Assembly (NCBI GenBank): GCA_905234495.1
Contig: CAJOHE010000007.1
Location: forward strand, 125,865 to 189,864
Length of the DNA: 64,000 nucleotides
Source of the DNA: an uncultured Eubacterium sp.
GTDB taxonomy: Bacteria; Bacillota; Clostridia; Oscillospirales; Acutalibacteraceae
Direction of reading: 5' to 3'
Below, one piece after another: positions 55,407-63,805 of the stretch; the stretch's first letter is position 1, and the number at the start of each line of letters is the position of its first letter. The notes under the pieces are model-generated. The model was not told the DNA's origin and searched no databases. It worked only from the letters and a program-made list of their open reading frames with translations. The position numbers and the translations under genes are program-made.

Positions 55407-57567
55407 TTATTGCTCCAAGTTCCTTAAGATAATTATAGTAAACTAAAAATGGATCATTGTTATCAATTGTTTTAAAGCATTCATCAATTACCCCAATGAC
55501 ATTGTTATCTGTTTTTGACAGCGATATTGTTAATTTGTTTATATCTGCACCTTCATATGTTTTTAACATGTGAGCGGCCATTTTGCGCAATATACTGGTA
55601 TTAACAATTTCTTGAGAGGCAAAAGCGATTGCTTTAACCAAATATTCAGGAATATAAACATTTACATCAATAACAGATGACAAAACCGTTGCATACCAAC
55701 CTTTGCCCATATTTTCAGCCAAATTCAGCACTTCATCGTATCTTTCGGTCTGTGTTCCGGCTAAATTATCCAAATGACCTTGAACTACTTTTTCATACTT
55801 ATATGTACTTTTAATCACTTCTTCAATATACCATAGATTTTCCGAAATATTTGAAAAATCCACTTCAAAAGTATAGTCAGCATAAAACGGTTTAATCCAA
55901 GGATTGCTTTCGCTCAATGCATCTAATTTCGCTTTTCGACTTTCGCCAAGTTTTGAAGCATTTTCTTTTGATTTTTTAGCATCTTTTAAATAAGTATCAC
56001 TATCTGTAACGATAGCACAGCATCTTTGAAGTCTTTCTTCTGAAAAAATACTTGCTATGTAGTCAAATGCAACACTTCCAATATTAATAACGCTTATGCC
56101 TATCTCGTCAAGTGAAACACCAAAAGCATTTTCAACTAAAGCGGGTAATAGTATTTCTTCTCCATCACCTTCTACTAGAATAACGCCTTTTGAAAACAGG
56201 AGTGCAGAACGTTTTGCATCAAGGTACCTTTCCAAACAAGCTGTTACAGAAACGCTGCTTGGAACACTAATACCGTTTTCTTCAGCAAATCTATCAAGAC
56301 CGTTTGTAGGTTTCATTACGACAGCACGTGTAGCGGAACTATAACTATTCACTGATACTGATTTCAATACATTAACACGGCTTATATCCGCTATTTCAGA
56401 AAGATGTGTTGAATGCGTTGTCATAATAATCTGAGTATAATTTTCTATAACATTAAGATTATCGAACAACGTTTTTTGAATATGGATATGTATATGCGCT
56501 TCCGGTTCTTCAATAATCATAATATTTAATATTTCATGATTTTTTCGATATTCGAATTCAACCAGTTTTAAAGCTATATACAGTATATTTAAATGACCTA
56601 ATCCAAGCAAATCAATATCGTTAAATCCACTCGGAGATATCGAAAGATATTTAGATAATGATTGTATGTCTGCTTTGAGTTTTGACTCAATATTTATGTC
56701 CGGTGAATAGATAAGTCCAACAATTTCATTGAGCTTATCATTCAAATTTTTACCAATATCTGAAACTTGTCCGATTTTTGCAATAGTTTTATTCAATTCA
56801 ATAATTTTATTCTCAATATCCTCTTTTTCTAAAGAGGATATTTCATCCTGAATCACATCAAAAGCTCTTCTTAACGGATTTTTCGGTTTTCTTAATTCAC
56901 TTTCTACATCCCTTAAGGCATCAATAAACACGACCGATATATGCTGCCATATATCAGTAATCGTTGCCTTGCCACCCAGTATTGCTTCATTGTCATTTTC
57001 CGGATTAGTACATTCACCATTATCCAAGTCACCAACTATTTTCTTATATACACTATCATCAAGAAAATCCGTTTGAGCTCTTGAAGTATAAAAGAATTCG
57101 TAATCAAGTAATGTTATACCGTTTCTGATAGCATCAAACTCATCACTATCTTTTGCATCAACAAGCTTTTTTCTAACATTGCTATTTGGGCGTATGAATA
57201 GTGTAATAGTGCCATAGTCTTCATTTTTACAACGAATATGTGATTTGAGAAAGGTTTCATCCTCTTCCTCAGGAATCAAACTAACACATACTTCATTCTT
57301 CTTGTCTTCAGAAGTAATATCAGCAAATGTTGCAGATATTATTATCCAATGGCCTTTCCAATTGCCTAGCTCGCGTGAAAAATCTGATTCTTTCAAACGC
57401 TTGTTGTTATAAAAATATTCGCTATCAAGAAGTATTCTTATCGCTTGCATAGCATTGCTTTTTCCCGAATCATTCTCACCGATTACCGTATTGGCACCCT
57501 TTTCGAAATCAAAACTTGAAGCATAGTGATTTTTGAAATTCCTAATTTGTATATTTTTTAAGAACAT
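55399..57567 (-). CDS. gajA: Gabija GajA, OLD-family ATP-regulated nuclease
   Basis: The 722-residue protein has an N-terminal ABC/OLD ATPase with Walker A IGENDSGKSN (30-38) and Walker B IMIIEEPEAHIH, then the H-loop TTHSTHL. The C-terminal Toprim nuclease shows LVEGDGEEILLPAL and IVTDSDTYLKD, with the metal-binding Glu and Asp residues. This is the GajA order, and the length is slightly above that of the Bacillus protein. GajA nicks phage DNA when nucleotides are depleted. A T-rich element at 57671-57736 lies upstream, and its TTGACA could be the -35 box. Confidence 0.92.
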   Translation of the reverse strand: MFLKNIQIRNFKNHYASSFDFEKGANTVIGENDSGKSNAMQAIRILLDSEYFYNNKRLKESDFSRELGNWKGHWIIISATFADITSEDKKNEVCVSLIPEEEDETFLKSHIRCKNEDYGTITLFIRPNSNVRKKLVDAKDSDEFDAIRNGITLLDYEFFYTSRAQTDFLDDSVYKKIVGDLDNGECTNPENDNEAILGGKATITDIWQHISVVFIDALRDVESELRKPKNPLRRAFDVIQDEISSLEKEDIENKIIELNKTIAKIGQVSDIGKNLNDKLNEIVGLIYSPDINIESKLKADIQSLSKYLSISPSGFNDIDLLGLGHLNILYIALKLVEFEYRKNHEILNIMIIEEPEAHIHIHIQKTLFDNLNVIENYTQIIMTTHSTHLSEIADISRVNVLKSVSVNSYSSATRAVVMKPTNGLDRFAEENGISVPSSVSVTACLERYLDAKRSALLFSKGVILVEGDGEEILLPALVENAFGVSLDEIGISVINIGSVAFDYIASIFSEERLQRCCAIVTDSDTYLKDAKKSKENASKLGESRKAKLDALSESNPWIKPFYADYTFEVDFSNISENLWYIEEVIKSTYKYEKVVQGHLDNLAGTQTERYDEVLNLAENMGKGWYATVLSSVIDVNVYIPEYLVKAIAFASQEIVNTSILRKMAAHMLKTYEGADINKLTISLSKTDNNVIGVIDECFKTIDNNDPFLVYYNYLKELGAINE

Positions 57568-57670
57568 TTTTTCTCCCGCCCATTATCATCTTTATAGTTA
57601 TTAATTACTCTCAGTATCGATAAAACGATAAAACAACTATATCTTATCATCATTAACACCTTTTTTAATC

Positions 57671-57736
57671 ATTGTCAAGAATAATTTCAAAAACAGACAA
57701 AACAAGTACAAAAATGTAATTATTTTTCGACAAAAC
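57671..57736 (-). repeat. Possible diverged and shortened copy of the island repeat (R5)
   Basis: On the minus strand this runs from TTTTGTCG through ACATTTTTGTAC and TTGTCTGTTTTTG to TTGACA. The segment TTGTcTgTTTTTGaAa resembles TTGTACATTTTTGCAT of R2. It lacks GAGAAC and is about 30 bases shorter. It may be a decayed repeat or simply AT-rich promoter DNA before gajA. Confidence 0.35.
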
Positions 57737-57738
57737 AA

Positions 57739-57764
57739 GAGGGAGTGGCATATCCACACCCTCC
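57739..57764 (-). terminator. Terminator of the phosphoribosyltransferase operon
   Basis: GAGGG-GTGG arms at 57739 pair with CCAC-CCCTC ending 57764, around CATAT with one mismatch. A T-rich stretch follows on both strands. It lies 35 bp after the last gene of the operon. Confidence 0.65.
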
Positions 57765-57798
57765 TTTTATTTTAATAATAGTTTTATAAATAATACTA

Positions 57799-58571
57799 CT
57801 AGTTATCATTAGTAATATATTGTTTGATAGCTGCGCTCCTAAAAGCTTCATCTATTTTATAGTATATTTGTCTCTTACTTTCCGGTGTCAATCTATTATA
57901 AGCATCCGCAAAAATATTAAATAAAGTTTTCGCTTTATAATCAATCAAAGAATCATTTACTAAAACTTTAAATCTTCTAATTCTAAATGTTGGATCAAAA
58001 TATTTAACATAATGAGCTTTTAGCCACTCTTTAACTTTGTCAACAATTTCATCCACTTCATTGCTTCTTAAAATCTGTAACACCCGATATTCGTAGCCAC
58101 AATTAGAACACAAAGAAATCTGATCCACTACTCCATCATACAATTCAATACATGCTCGATAGAAAGGTGTATTCTTTATAAAGTTGTTTTTATAATTCGT
58201 ATTATGATTATTATCTTCTTCTAGCATTGAATAGATCAAATCACCAATAGGGACATATGAAAGATTCAATTGTGACGGGCAATTTACATTTGAATCATTT
58301 TTGATTGGAAGAATAAATCTTTTTTCTTCTTGCAACTGGTTTTGTGCATCTATAATTATTAAAGGTCGTTGTACATTAATTATTTCATTATGAACACGAA
58401 TGCTCTCATACTCGTCCTTAGAATAGTATTCTTCTACAGGAACATCAGCTAAATCATCAAAGCATAGTATAAAAAGTGCATTCAGTAAAACATTACAAAT
58501 TGGTTGCTGCTTAACTTTTTTATAAAGCATATCCATAATAAAATTTGCCGCTTGGTAATTAACTACAATCA
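57799..58571 (-). CDS. Third protein of the phosphoribosyltransferase-type operon
   Basis: The predicted 257-residue protein starts at MIVVNYQAANF, three bases after the previous stop. An in-frame TTG at 58599 closer to GGAGAGG is possible. The protein contains one CSNCGYEYR motif (about 150), mixed alpha/beta predicted structure and no membrane helix. It matches no family I know. Tight coupling to the phosphoribosyltransferase-like gene implies a joint function. A small effector or adaptor is possible. Confidence 0.55.
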
Positions 58572-58574
58572 TAA

Positions 58575-60311
58575 TTAATATTCTAAATAACCTCTCCAAA
58601 TCAAATTGTTTAGCTTAAAATCATATTGTCTTTCGTAGACATATTCCTCAATTTTTTCTGGATACAAATACTTTTCTAGAGCAAATAATACTTGAGATAT
58701 TATTTGTTCACTAGCATTTACATTCTGTAGATAAACTTTAACCATTTCTTTTATAATTATGCTCGTATTAATCTGTTTTTCCTCAGCTTTTTTCCTAACT
58801 ATTATGTTGAACTTATCTTTCAAATAATACTTAAAAACATCACGAAGAAAAATATCATATTTACCTTGAAAAAGCCTACAGACTTGCTCTCCAGTTGTAA
58901 TATAGTCATCACAATAACCTTCACAAATAAAAGAATCTGTTTCTGGGTAAATTGCAATCAATCCCGTATCTGATGATACTATTATAGAACTATAAAAGTC
59001 AAATATCCGGTCATTTCCATAAAGATCCATCAAATGCTTACATAGTAATGAAATCGGAAATCCTTTTTGTTTTATAAAATATACACTTGAACTATTATTA
59101 TCTAATTTTTCTTGAGCTTGATTAAAATATCTCTCCTCATCTTGATTAATCGATGCAAGAAATAAACACAATTGATTATTAATATCTGCATTTTTTTGAA
59201 ATTCATATTTTTGAAAAACTTGATAATAAATATTTTCTTCTGAAAGCACATTTAGATCAGAATCATAATCAATAATCGCATCTGGAATATTAAAAGTTTT
59301 ACCACTGTCAATTAATCGAATCAATATTTTTTCAAAATTATTGTAATAACTAAAATTTATCTGATCACTATTAATGCTCCATTCTTCTCTATTAAAAATA
59401 TTTTCTGGTAAACCAAATAATAATTGCAAGCTTTTATAAGCTACAAGTGCTCTATATTTAGGATGAATTTGTTTGATATTATTAATTTTTGAATACTTAC
59501 CAAATAATAATTGACAAATACTTTTAATTGAATCCACATCAACTGGTCCAAGAAAACAATATGGAACAATTGTGCACTTGTTGTTGATATTATTGTAATA
59601 TAATCTAATACATGAAAAACTAGAATTATTATCTTGTATCTGAAAAATATATGATTCTATTTGACACCTTATTGCTTTAGATATATCACTATTTGTATTT
59701 GCTTCATTTAATGATAAATCTAACTTTTTATTATTATATTTGTTTTGTAAACACGTTAAAAGGTTATCATAGGCTTCATGATCCATTGTTTTACTATAAG
59801 AGTAAATATACGATGTATATGGAGTGGATGTCAGAATAATAGAAGCGACAATCCTATTCGACAATTTTTTCCATTCGTCATTATATAACTTAATCTTACT
59901 ATAATTTGCTGGATATTTTGCAGATGTATTCTCTCCATATACAATGGTCTTTAGTGTCTTAGGCTTATATTTTTCTACCCTTTCTCGAACGTTAGAAAGA
60001 GCTCTTCCGTGTATCAGTACATCATCTACAATATAGCAATCTTTATTAGTTATTCTATTTCTATAAAAATGTATAGATTTATCGGATATTATTGTCTTTG
60101 ATTCAATTGAAACTTTTGTTTCCTCAGAAAATACATATTTCATATACATATAAAAAAGGACGTGACATCTTCTCGTTGTAAAAATAATAGTTTCTTTTTC
60201 ACTATTAATTACCTCAAGAAAAAAATTATTAATTCTTAGAAAATCAATATCTCCTAATGTGTTTTTTATTATTTCTGAATTTTCAGTTGTAGTTTCTATT
60301 GAATTCAACAT
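58575..60311 (-). CDS. Protein with a phosphoribosyltransferase-like N-terminal domain
   Basis: The 578-residue protein has a PRTase-type core at about 20-140. CYIVDDVLIHGRALSNVRE matches the PRPP-binding loop of type I phosphoribosyltransferases (two acidic residues, then hG-R), and IIFTTRRCHVLFYMY precedes it as the first strand. Residues 180-578 show no recognised domain but contain a FLGPVDVDSIKSICQLLFG segment. PRTase-like proteins occur in several bacterial conflict systems, including some retron-linked ones, but no reverse transcriptase is present here. It is the largest member of a three-gene operon. Confidence 0.6.
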   Translation of the reverse strand: MLNSIETTTENSEIIKNTLGDIDFLRINNFFLEVINSEKETIIFTTRRCHVLFYMYMKYVFSEETKVSIESKTIISDKSIHFYRNRITNKDCYIVDDVLIHGRALSNVRERVEKYKPKTLKTIVYGENTSAKYPANYSKIKLYNDEWKKLSNRIVASIILTSTPYTSYIYSYSKTMDHEAYDNLLTCLQNKYNNKKLDLSLNEANTNSDISKAIRCQIESYIFQIQDNNSSFSCIRLYYNNINNKCTIVPYCFLGPVDVDSIKSICQLLFGKYSKINNIKQIHPKYRALVAYKSLQLLFGLPENIFNREEWSINSDQINFSYYNNFEKILIRLIDSGKTFNIPDAIIDYDSDLNVLSEENIYYQVFQKYEFQKNADINNQLCLFLASINQDEERYFNQAQEKLDNNSSSVYFIKQKGFPISLLCKHLMDLYGNDRIFDFYSSIIVSSDTGLIAIYPETDSFICEGYCDDYITTGEQVCRLFQGKYDIFLRDVFKYYLKDKFNIIVRKKAEEKQINTSIIIKEMVKVYLQNVNASEQIISQVLFALEKYLYPEKIEEYVYERQYDFKLNNLIWRGYLEY

Positions 60312-60319
60312 ACTATCTC

Positions 60320-60841
60320 CTAAATAATGTCAATATTTTTCTGATACTTGTCAACCTTGTAAAGATCTTGTTCTTCTGATGAACCACATTTGAAAAGGAA
60401 CAATCTCAATGATTGACTTTCAAAAGTTGCATTCCCGTTTGAGGTTTCAAAAATCATGTCTAGAATCAGCGTTTTTAAATCTTTGCCTTTTAACGAACCT
60501 CGTTGAAATACATCATTAACATCTTCGTTTAATGCACAAGTTTCCATTTCAAGATGAATTTTATCATTTTCTAATTTGCAATCTTGCAATCCATTCTTAT
60601 TGGGATTATAAGTTTTATCATTAACCAACGTCAATGCATCATTAAAAATCGCAGTATTTGATAAAATAGCTTTGTTTCTATAAACTTCATAATTGCGACA
60701 GATATAGAGTTCAGCTTTTTTTACGCCTATTATATTCCAGTCGGCAAAAATTTGTGTGTCTATGCTAATGTCCATTTCTATACACAACCGATTCCTATCA
60801 GTTGGATATGGATTAGTACAACACAAACTAACTGTTTCCAT
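60320..60841 (-). CDS. First protein of the phosphoribosyltransferase-type operon
   Basis: The predicted 173-residue protein starts at METVSLCCTNPYPTDRNRL, with TGGAG ten bases upstream; a TTG at 60868 is an alternative. It is predicted beta-rich (KAELYICRNYEVYRNKAIL, DKIHLEMETCALN) with an ordered domain and no membrane segment. I do not recognise it. It is encoded behind a strong promoter and an internal terminator, so its expression is probably conditional. Confidence 0.55.
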   Translation of the reverse strand: METVSLCCTNPYPTDRNRLCIEMDISIDTQIFADWNIIGVKKAELYICRNYEVYRNKAILSNTAIFNDALTLVNDKTYNPNKNGLQDCKLENDKIHLEMETCALNEDVNDVFQRGSLKGKDLKTLILDMIFETSNGNATFESQSLRLFLFKCGSSEEQDLYKVDKYQKNIDII

Positions 60842-60911
60842 TGATATTTTTCTCCACTTACCACTCAAAATTCACCACCAAATTCTTGGGAAAATAAGGT
60901 GGAATTTGACT

Positions 60912-60943
60912 AAAAAAAAGAGTCTGCCCAACTTGACAGACTC
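60912..60943 (-). terminator. Terminator inside the leader of the phosphoribosyltransferase-type operon
   Basis: Reading leftward, GAGTCTG pairs with CAGACTC around ten bases, and eight T residues follow. It lies 70 bp before the first gene and about 200 bp after the promoter at 61143-61171. Transcripts should end here unless antitermination occurs, so this is either an attenuator or the end of a small RNA. Confidence 0.75.
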
Positions 60944-61142
60944 ACTCATAAACATTTTTATAATAACGGAAATTACATAAAAAAACTGCATAACAACCCA
61001 TCAAAACAAAAACGTTTAATTGGGAATTCCTAGGCGGGATTTACACTTATTTGAAACCAGCTGTCTTTGGCTTTCCTTAAGTATTTTGGTAATATTATTT
61101 TAACTTATATATTATAATCTATATTAGAATAAATTAATATTT

Positions 61143-61171
61143 AGTATAACTTATTTTGCATCATATGTCAA
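61143..61171 (-). promoter_or_regulatory. Strong sigma-A promoter for the phosphoribosyltransferase-type operon
   Basis: On the minus strand TTGACA (61171-61166) and TATACT (61148-61143) are separated by 17 bases. The 415-bp gap between 60842 and 61256 otherwise holds only the terminator at 60912 and AT-rich sequence. No complete ORF with a ribosome site is visible in it. Confidence 0.8.
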
Positions 61172-61256
61172 GAAAAAGTTTCTAGTTTTTTAAGAAATAT
61201 ACTTTCATCAGCAAATAAACAAATGATATAGAAACTAATTATATGTAACTTACAAA

Positions 61257-62642
61257 TCAATCTATCTCACAAGAGATTAAACTAATATCTTTTAACATTT
61301 GTTTTTTTGACCAGTTAGAAAATCTTACTTTGCCAACATTAACAAACTGTTTTTCATCTGATTCTTTAAAAACAAATGAATAAAGCTTATCTATTGTCGA
61401 ATCAACAACCTTATCAATTTCATCTCTTGTTGCATTATAATTAGCGGTAATACCTTGCGTTGTAATTAGTTCTTCAAAAATATAAAGACTTTCTTCGCAA
61501 TTATGAAAAACATCTTTTAACGGTTGTGAATTTTGCCCCGCCATGAAGTCATGATACACACCGGATTCATATATTCTCAACCCTAGAATTACTGGCACAA
61601 ATATTCTGGTTAGGTGCAAGTAATCATTTTTAATATTATCGCCTTCATCAGCCTGTTTCCATATGCTACCAGTAGCCATATTAATCATTCTTAAATATTT
61701 AGAGATCTCTCTTAATTCAAAACTATATGTTTTAATAACGGCTTCGTTGATGCAATTGTTCCACTGTGACTCATTATCATTTTTACTAGAGTAAAAATCA
61801 AATGTCGAATAAAACTTGTTCATATCTGCTTTAGGCAAAGACACTCGCAAGTCAAAAAACCTATCCAAATATCTTGAAGCATCAAAATTAGTGCCATAGT
61901 ATTTCTTTATTGTATGCTGCAATTGACTAATATTTATCGAAAAAACAAAAGTAATACTTTCATTATTAAAATAGTGTTTTATCCTTTCAAGAAATTTGAC
62001 AGCATAGTCTGGAGAACATCTATCTAATTCATCAATAAAAATAACTATTCTATCTCCGCGTTCAACCAAAACTGAGTTTAGTAAAGAATTGAATTCTCCT
62101 TTAATATAGTTATTCCATTTAATTTCACTTAGGCCATCTGTACTTGAAAAGATATTTGGAATGCCTTCTTTGATTATACCACCAGTCTTTATGCGGATTA
62201 TATTATTTAAAGCCTTTCTAAATGAATCCAAATTAAAATCAATACTTTTAAAGTCATACTCACTTTCAAACTCGTCTAAAATAGTATAGGCAAGCGATAG
62301 TATTGGATCGCTATCATTGTCGTTAAGCCAGGCATCATAATAAACACACACTTGGTTAACCTTGTGATTGAATTCAAATTTTGACTCATATTCTTTAATT
62401 CTATCTCGCTCGCTTGAATCCATAGTTGAAAATTCATTATATGCCTCTAGCAACATCTTTGTCTGCTTTACAAAAAATGTTTTTCCTGAACCCCAATATC
62501 CCTCAAGAGCTATAGAACAATTATCTTCTATAGACTCAAGCAAAGTAGCAAAATCAAACACATCATCACTACGACCAATTTTATCTTCGGAAAAAGTTTT
62601 AATTATATTCTCTCTTGTCGGTTGCAATTCATACGATTTCAT
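61257..62642 (-). CDS. KAP-family P-loop NTPase
   Basis: The protein has about 461 residues; the start at MKSYELQPTR is chosen for AGGAG nearby. Walker A is EGYWGSGKTFF (about 47-56), Walker B is VIFIDELDRCSPDY, and FVFSINISQLQHTIKKYYG is typical of the KAP family, as is the following DRFFDLRVSLPKAD. The usual membrane insert between the motifs is absent. KAP NTPases such as PifA take part in phage exclusion and other defence. It lies next to R4, whose TTGACA end could supply its promoter. Confidence 0.85.
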   Translation of the reverse strand: MKSYELQPTRENIIKTFSEDKIGRSDDVFDFATLLESIEDNCSIALEGYWGSGKTFFVKQTKMLLEAYNEFSTMDSSERDRIKEYESKFEFNHKVNQVCVYYDAWLNDNDSDPILSLAYTILDEFESEYDFKSIDFNLDSFRKALNNIIRIKTGGIIKEGIPNIFSSTDGLSEIKWNNYIKGEFNSLLNSVLVERGDRIVIFIDELDRCSPDYAVKFLERIKHYFNNESITFVFSINISQLQHTIKKYYGTNFDASRYLDRFFDLRVSLPKADMNKFYSTFDFYSSKNDNESQWNNCINEAVIKTYSFELREISKYLRMINMATGSIWKQADEGDNIKNDYLHLTRIFVPVILGLRIYESGVYHDFMAGQNSQPLKDVFHNCEESLYIFEELITTQGITANYNATRDEIDKVVDSTIDKLYSFVFKESDEKQFVNVGKVRFSNWSKKQMLKDISLISCEID

Positions 62643-62739
62643 AACAAAGCACTCCTCATAATAATTACAATTATATAAACACAAATCTTAAGACTTATCA
62701 AAAAAACAATCACAACTCTTTTTAATCAAATTACCAATA

Positions 62740-62837
62740 CTTTGTCAACCCCAAATGCAAAAATATACATAAAAACGACAAAAAAAGCATGAAAAAACTA
62801 AAATCATTACTTGACAAATAAAAATAACGTGTTCTCA
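62740..62837 (-). repeat. Repeat R4 (inverted copy of the island repeat)
   Basis: On the minus strand it has GAGAAC, ATTTGTCAA, CTTTTTTTGTCG and the end TTGACA, with 88 bases from GAGAAC to TTGACA against 89 in R1-R3. It is opposite in orientation to R1-R3. TTGACA with TTAAAA 17 bases on points toward the KAP gene. Confidence 0.75.
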
Positions 62838-63099
62838 GAATTCGATAAATTTATTTATTTCTATAAAAATTTGTTTTTTCTCTCAACTAATTATTAGGGA
62901 AAAAAGAAAGAGTTAATAATACATAATTATTAAAATATTTCGTGGCTTTTCTAAAGCACTCTTGACCGTTATAATGACCACCAAACTGAAATTAGAGGAT
63001 TGATTTAGGTTGATTTTATTTGAATTAGTGGTCAAAATCGAGTTAGAGAAAATACCCAAATTACGCCATTTTTACGCTATTTTAGTTTACTAACTGTGA

Positions 63100-63144
63100 C
63101 TACGAACCAGTAGGTCGGGGGTTCGAGTCCCTTCCGGCGTACCA
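63100..63144 (+). other. 3' half of a tRNA-Arg(ACG) gene, probable attachment site
   Basis: From CTACGAA (anticodon loop, anticodon ACG) through the T arm GGGGG-TTCGAGT-CCCTT to CCGGCGT, discriminator A and CCA, the sequence is a normal tRNA 3' half. To the left the match breaks: a 5' anticodon stem pairing with CCAGT and the D arm are missing. Integrases commonly cut within the anticodon loop or T arm. So an element integrated here has its right end at about 63100. The other half should be at the left end of the island, outside the window. Confidence 0.7.
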
Positions 63145-63566
63145 ATAATGCCGAGTACCCAACAGGGTACCCGGCATTATTCATATGATGGGACTCGAAC
63201 CCTGAGAGGGTCTGAGCGTAAAGAAAACAGTCCGGCGGACTGTTTTTAGCGAAGAGCGGCGCTGGCCGGTACCGAAGGCGAAGCCTTGGGTGGTCAAGCC
63301 ATGCGGATTGCGAAGCAATACGCGGTCCCTTCCGGCGTACCAATAACCCTGAGAACACATCCGTGTTCTCAGGGTTATTCTTATATGTAGGAAGGGCTCG
63401 AACCGGGGCCCCCGCAAAGCCCTTGGCTTTGTGGGGAGAGGAGAAACATATGAAGCAGTCATTAGCAAAAGCTACTGTATTTTGCTTCGACTGCGTAATA
63501 TGTTTGGACGAAGTCCCTTCCGGCGTACCAAGAAAGCCTTGCAAACACTACGTTTCAAGGCTTTCT
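63127..63566 (+). repeat. Three copies of the tRNA 3' end, each followed by a hairpin
   Basis: GTCCCTTCCGGCGTACCA occurs at 63127, 63325 and 63513. Directly after each copy is a different long hairpin (63145-63181, 63343-63379, 63531-63566). Between copies there is no gene, but 63191-63201 and 63391-63404 hold inverse-complement T-arm sequence (GGGACTCGAACC and GGGCTCGAACC), and AACAGTCCGGCGGACTGTT (about 63219-63246) is a perfect palindrome. This looks like stacked attachment sites, each restoring a tRNA end and terminator. Confidence 0.65.
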
Positions 63567-63696
63567 TTTGTTTTATTCCTGACCACTTGCTCATCATTTT
63601 GGCTTGTGGTAAAATTCATTTTTGCTAAATAATATATGTTTTTAATAATTGCGTTTCAGACACATTTACAACACAATTAACCGCCCAAAATGACCG

Positions 63697-63718
63697 TTTG
63701 ACCACAATTTGACCACAA
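63697..63718 (+). repeat. Tandem 11-bp repeats, possible integrase arm sites
   Basis: TTTGACCACAA is repeated twice head to tail. Related sequence, GACCACC and GTGGTCA, lies at about 62980-63035 on the other side of the tRNA end. Such paired repeats are typical of integrase arm-binding (DR2) sites. The remaining gap 63567-63805 shows no gene. Confidence 0.4.
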
Positions 63719-63742
63719 CGGAATTTTTTGAGGTGTTGTTAT

Positions 63743-63771
63743 TTGTTTTTGCAATCAGTATATGATATAAT
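63743..63771 (+). promoter_or_regulatory. Promoter of the acyltransferase gene
   Basis: TTGTTT (63743-63748) and TATAAT (63766-63771) are 17 bases apart, 35 bp before the ATG at 63806. Confidence 0.7.
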
Positions 63772-63805
63772 GAACTCGACTAATCGGTATTTGCGGAGAT
63801 AGAGA

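Noticed and set aside
60860..61130. Small ORFs in the leader of the phosphoribosyltransferase-type operon
   Set aside because: The frames lack start codons or ribosome sites; they may be remnants of an older gene but cannot be supported.
60912..61140. Type III toxin-antitoxin RNA (tandem repeats before a terminator)
   Set aside because: The promoter-terminator-gene order fits, but there are no tandem repeats in the leader and the genes do not resemble ToxN.
58575..61171. Retron with a phosphoribosyltransferase effector
   Set aside because: No reverse transcriptase gene is present anywhere in the window.
63127..63530. Apparent constant period of the tRNA-end copies
   Set aside because: The distances are 198 and 188 bases and the intervening sequences differ, so this is not a true tandem repeat.
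63077..63544. 155-codon minus-strand ORF over the tRNA ends
   Set aside because: It crosses the tRNA fragment and its hairpins; the open frame is a by-product of locally higher GC.
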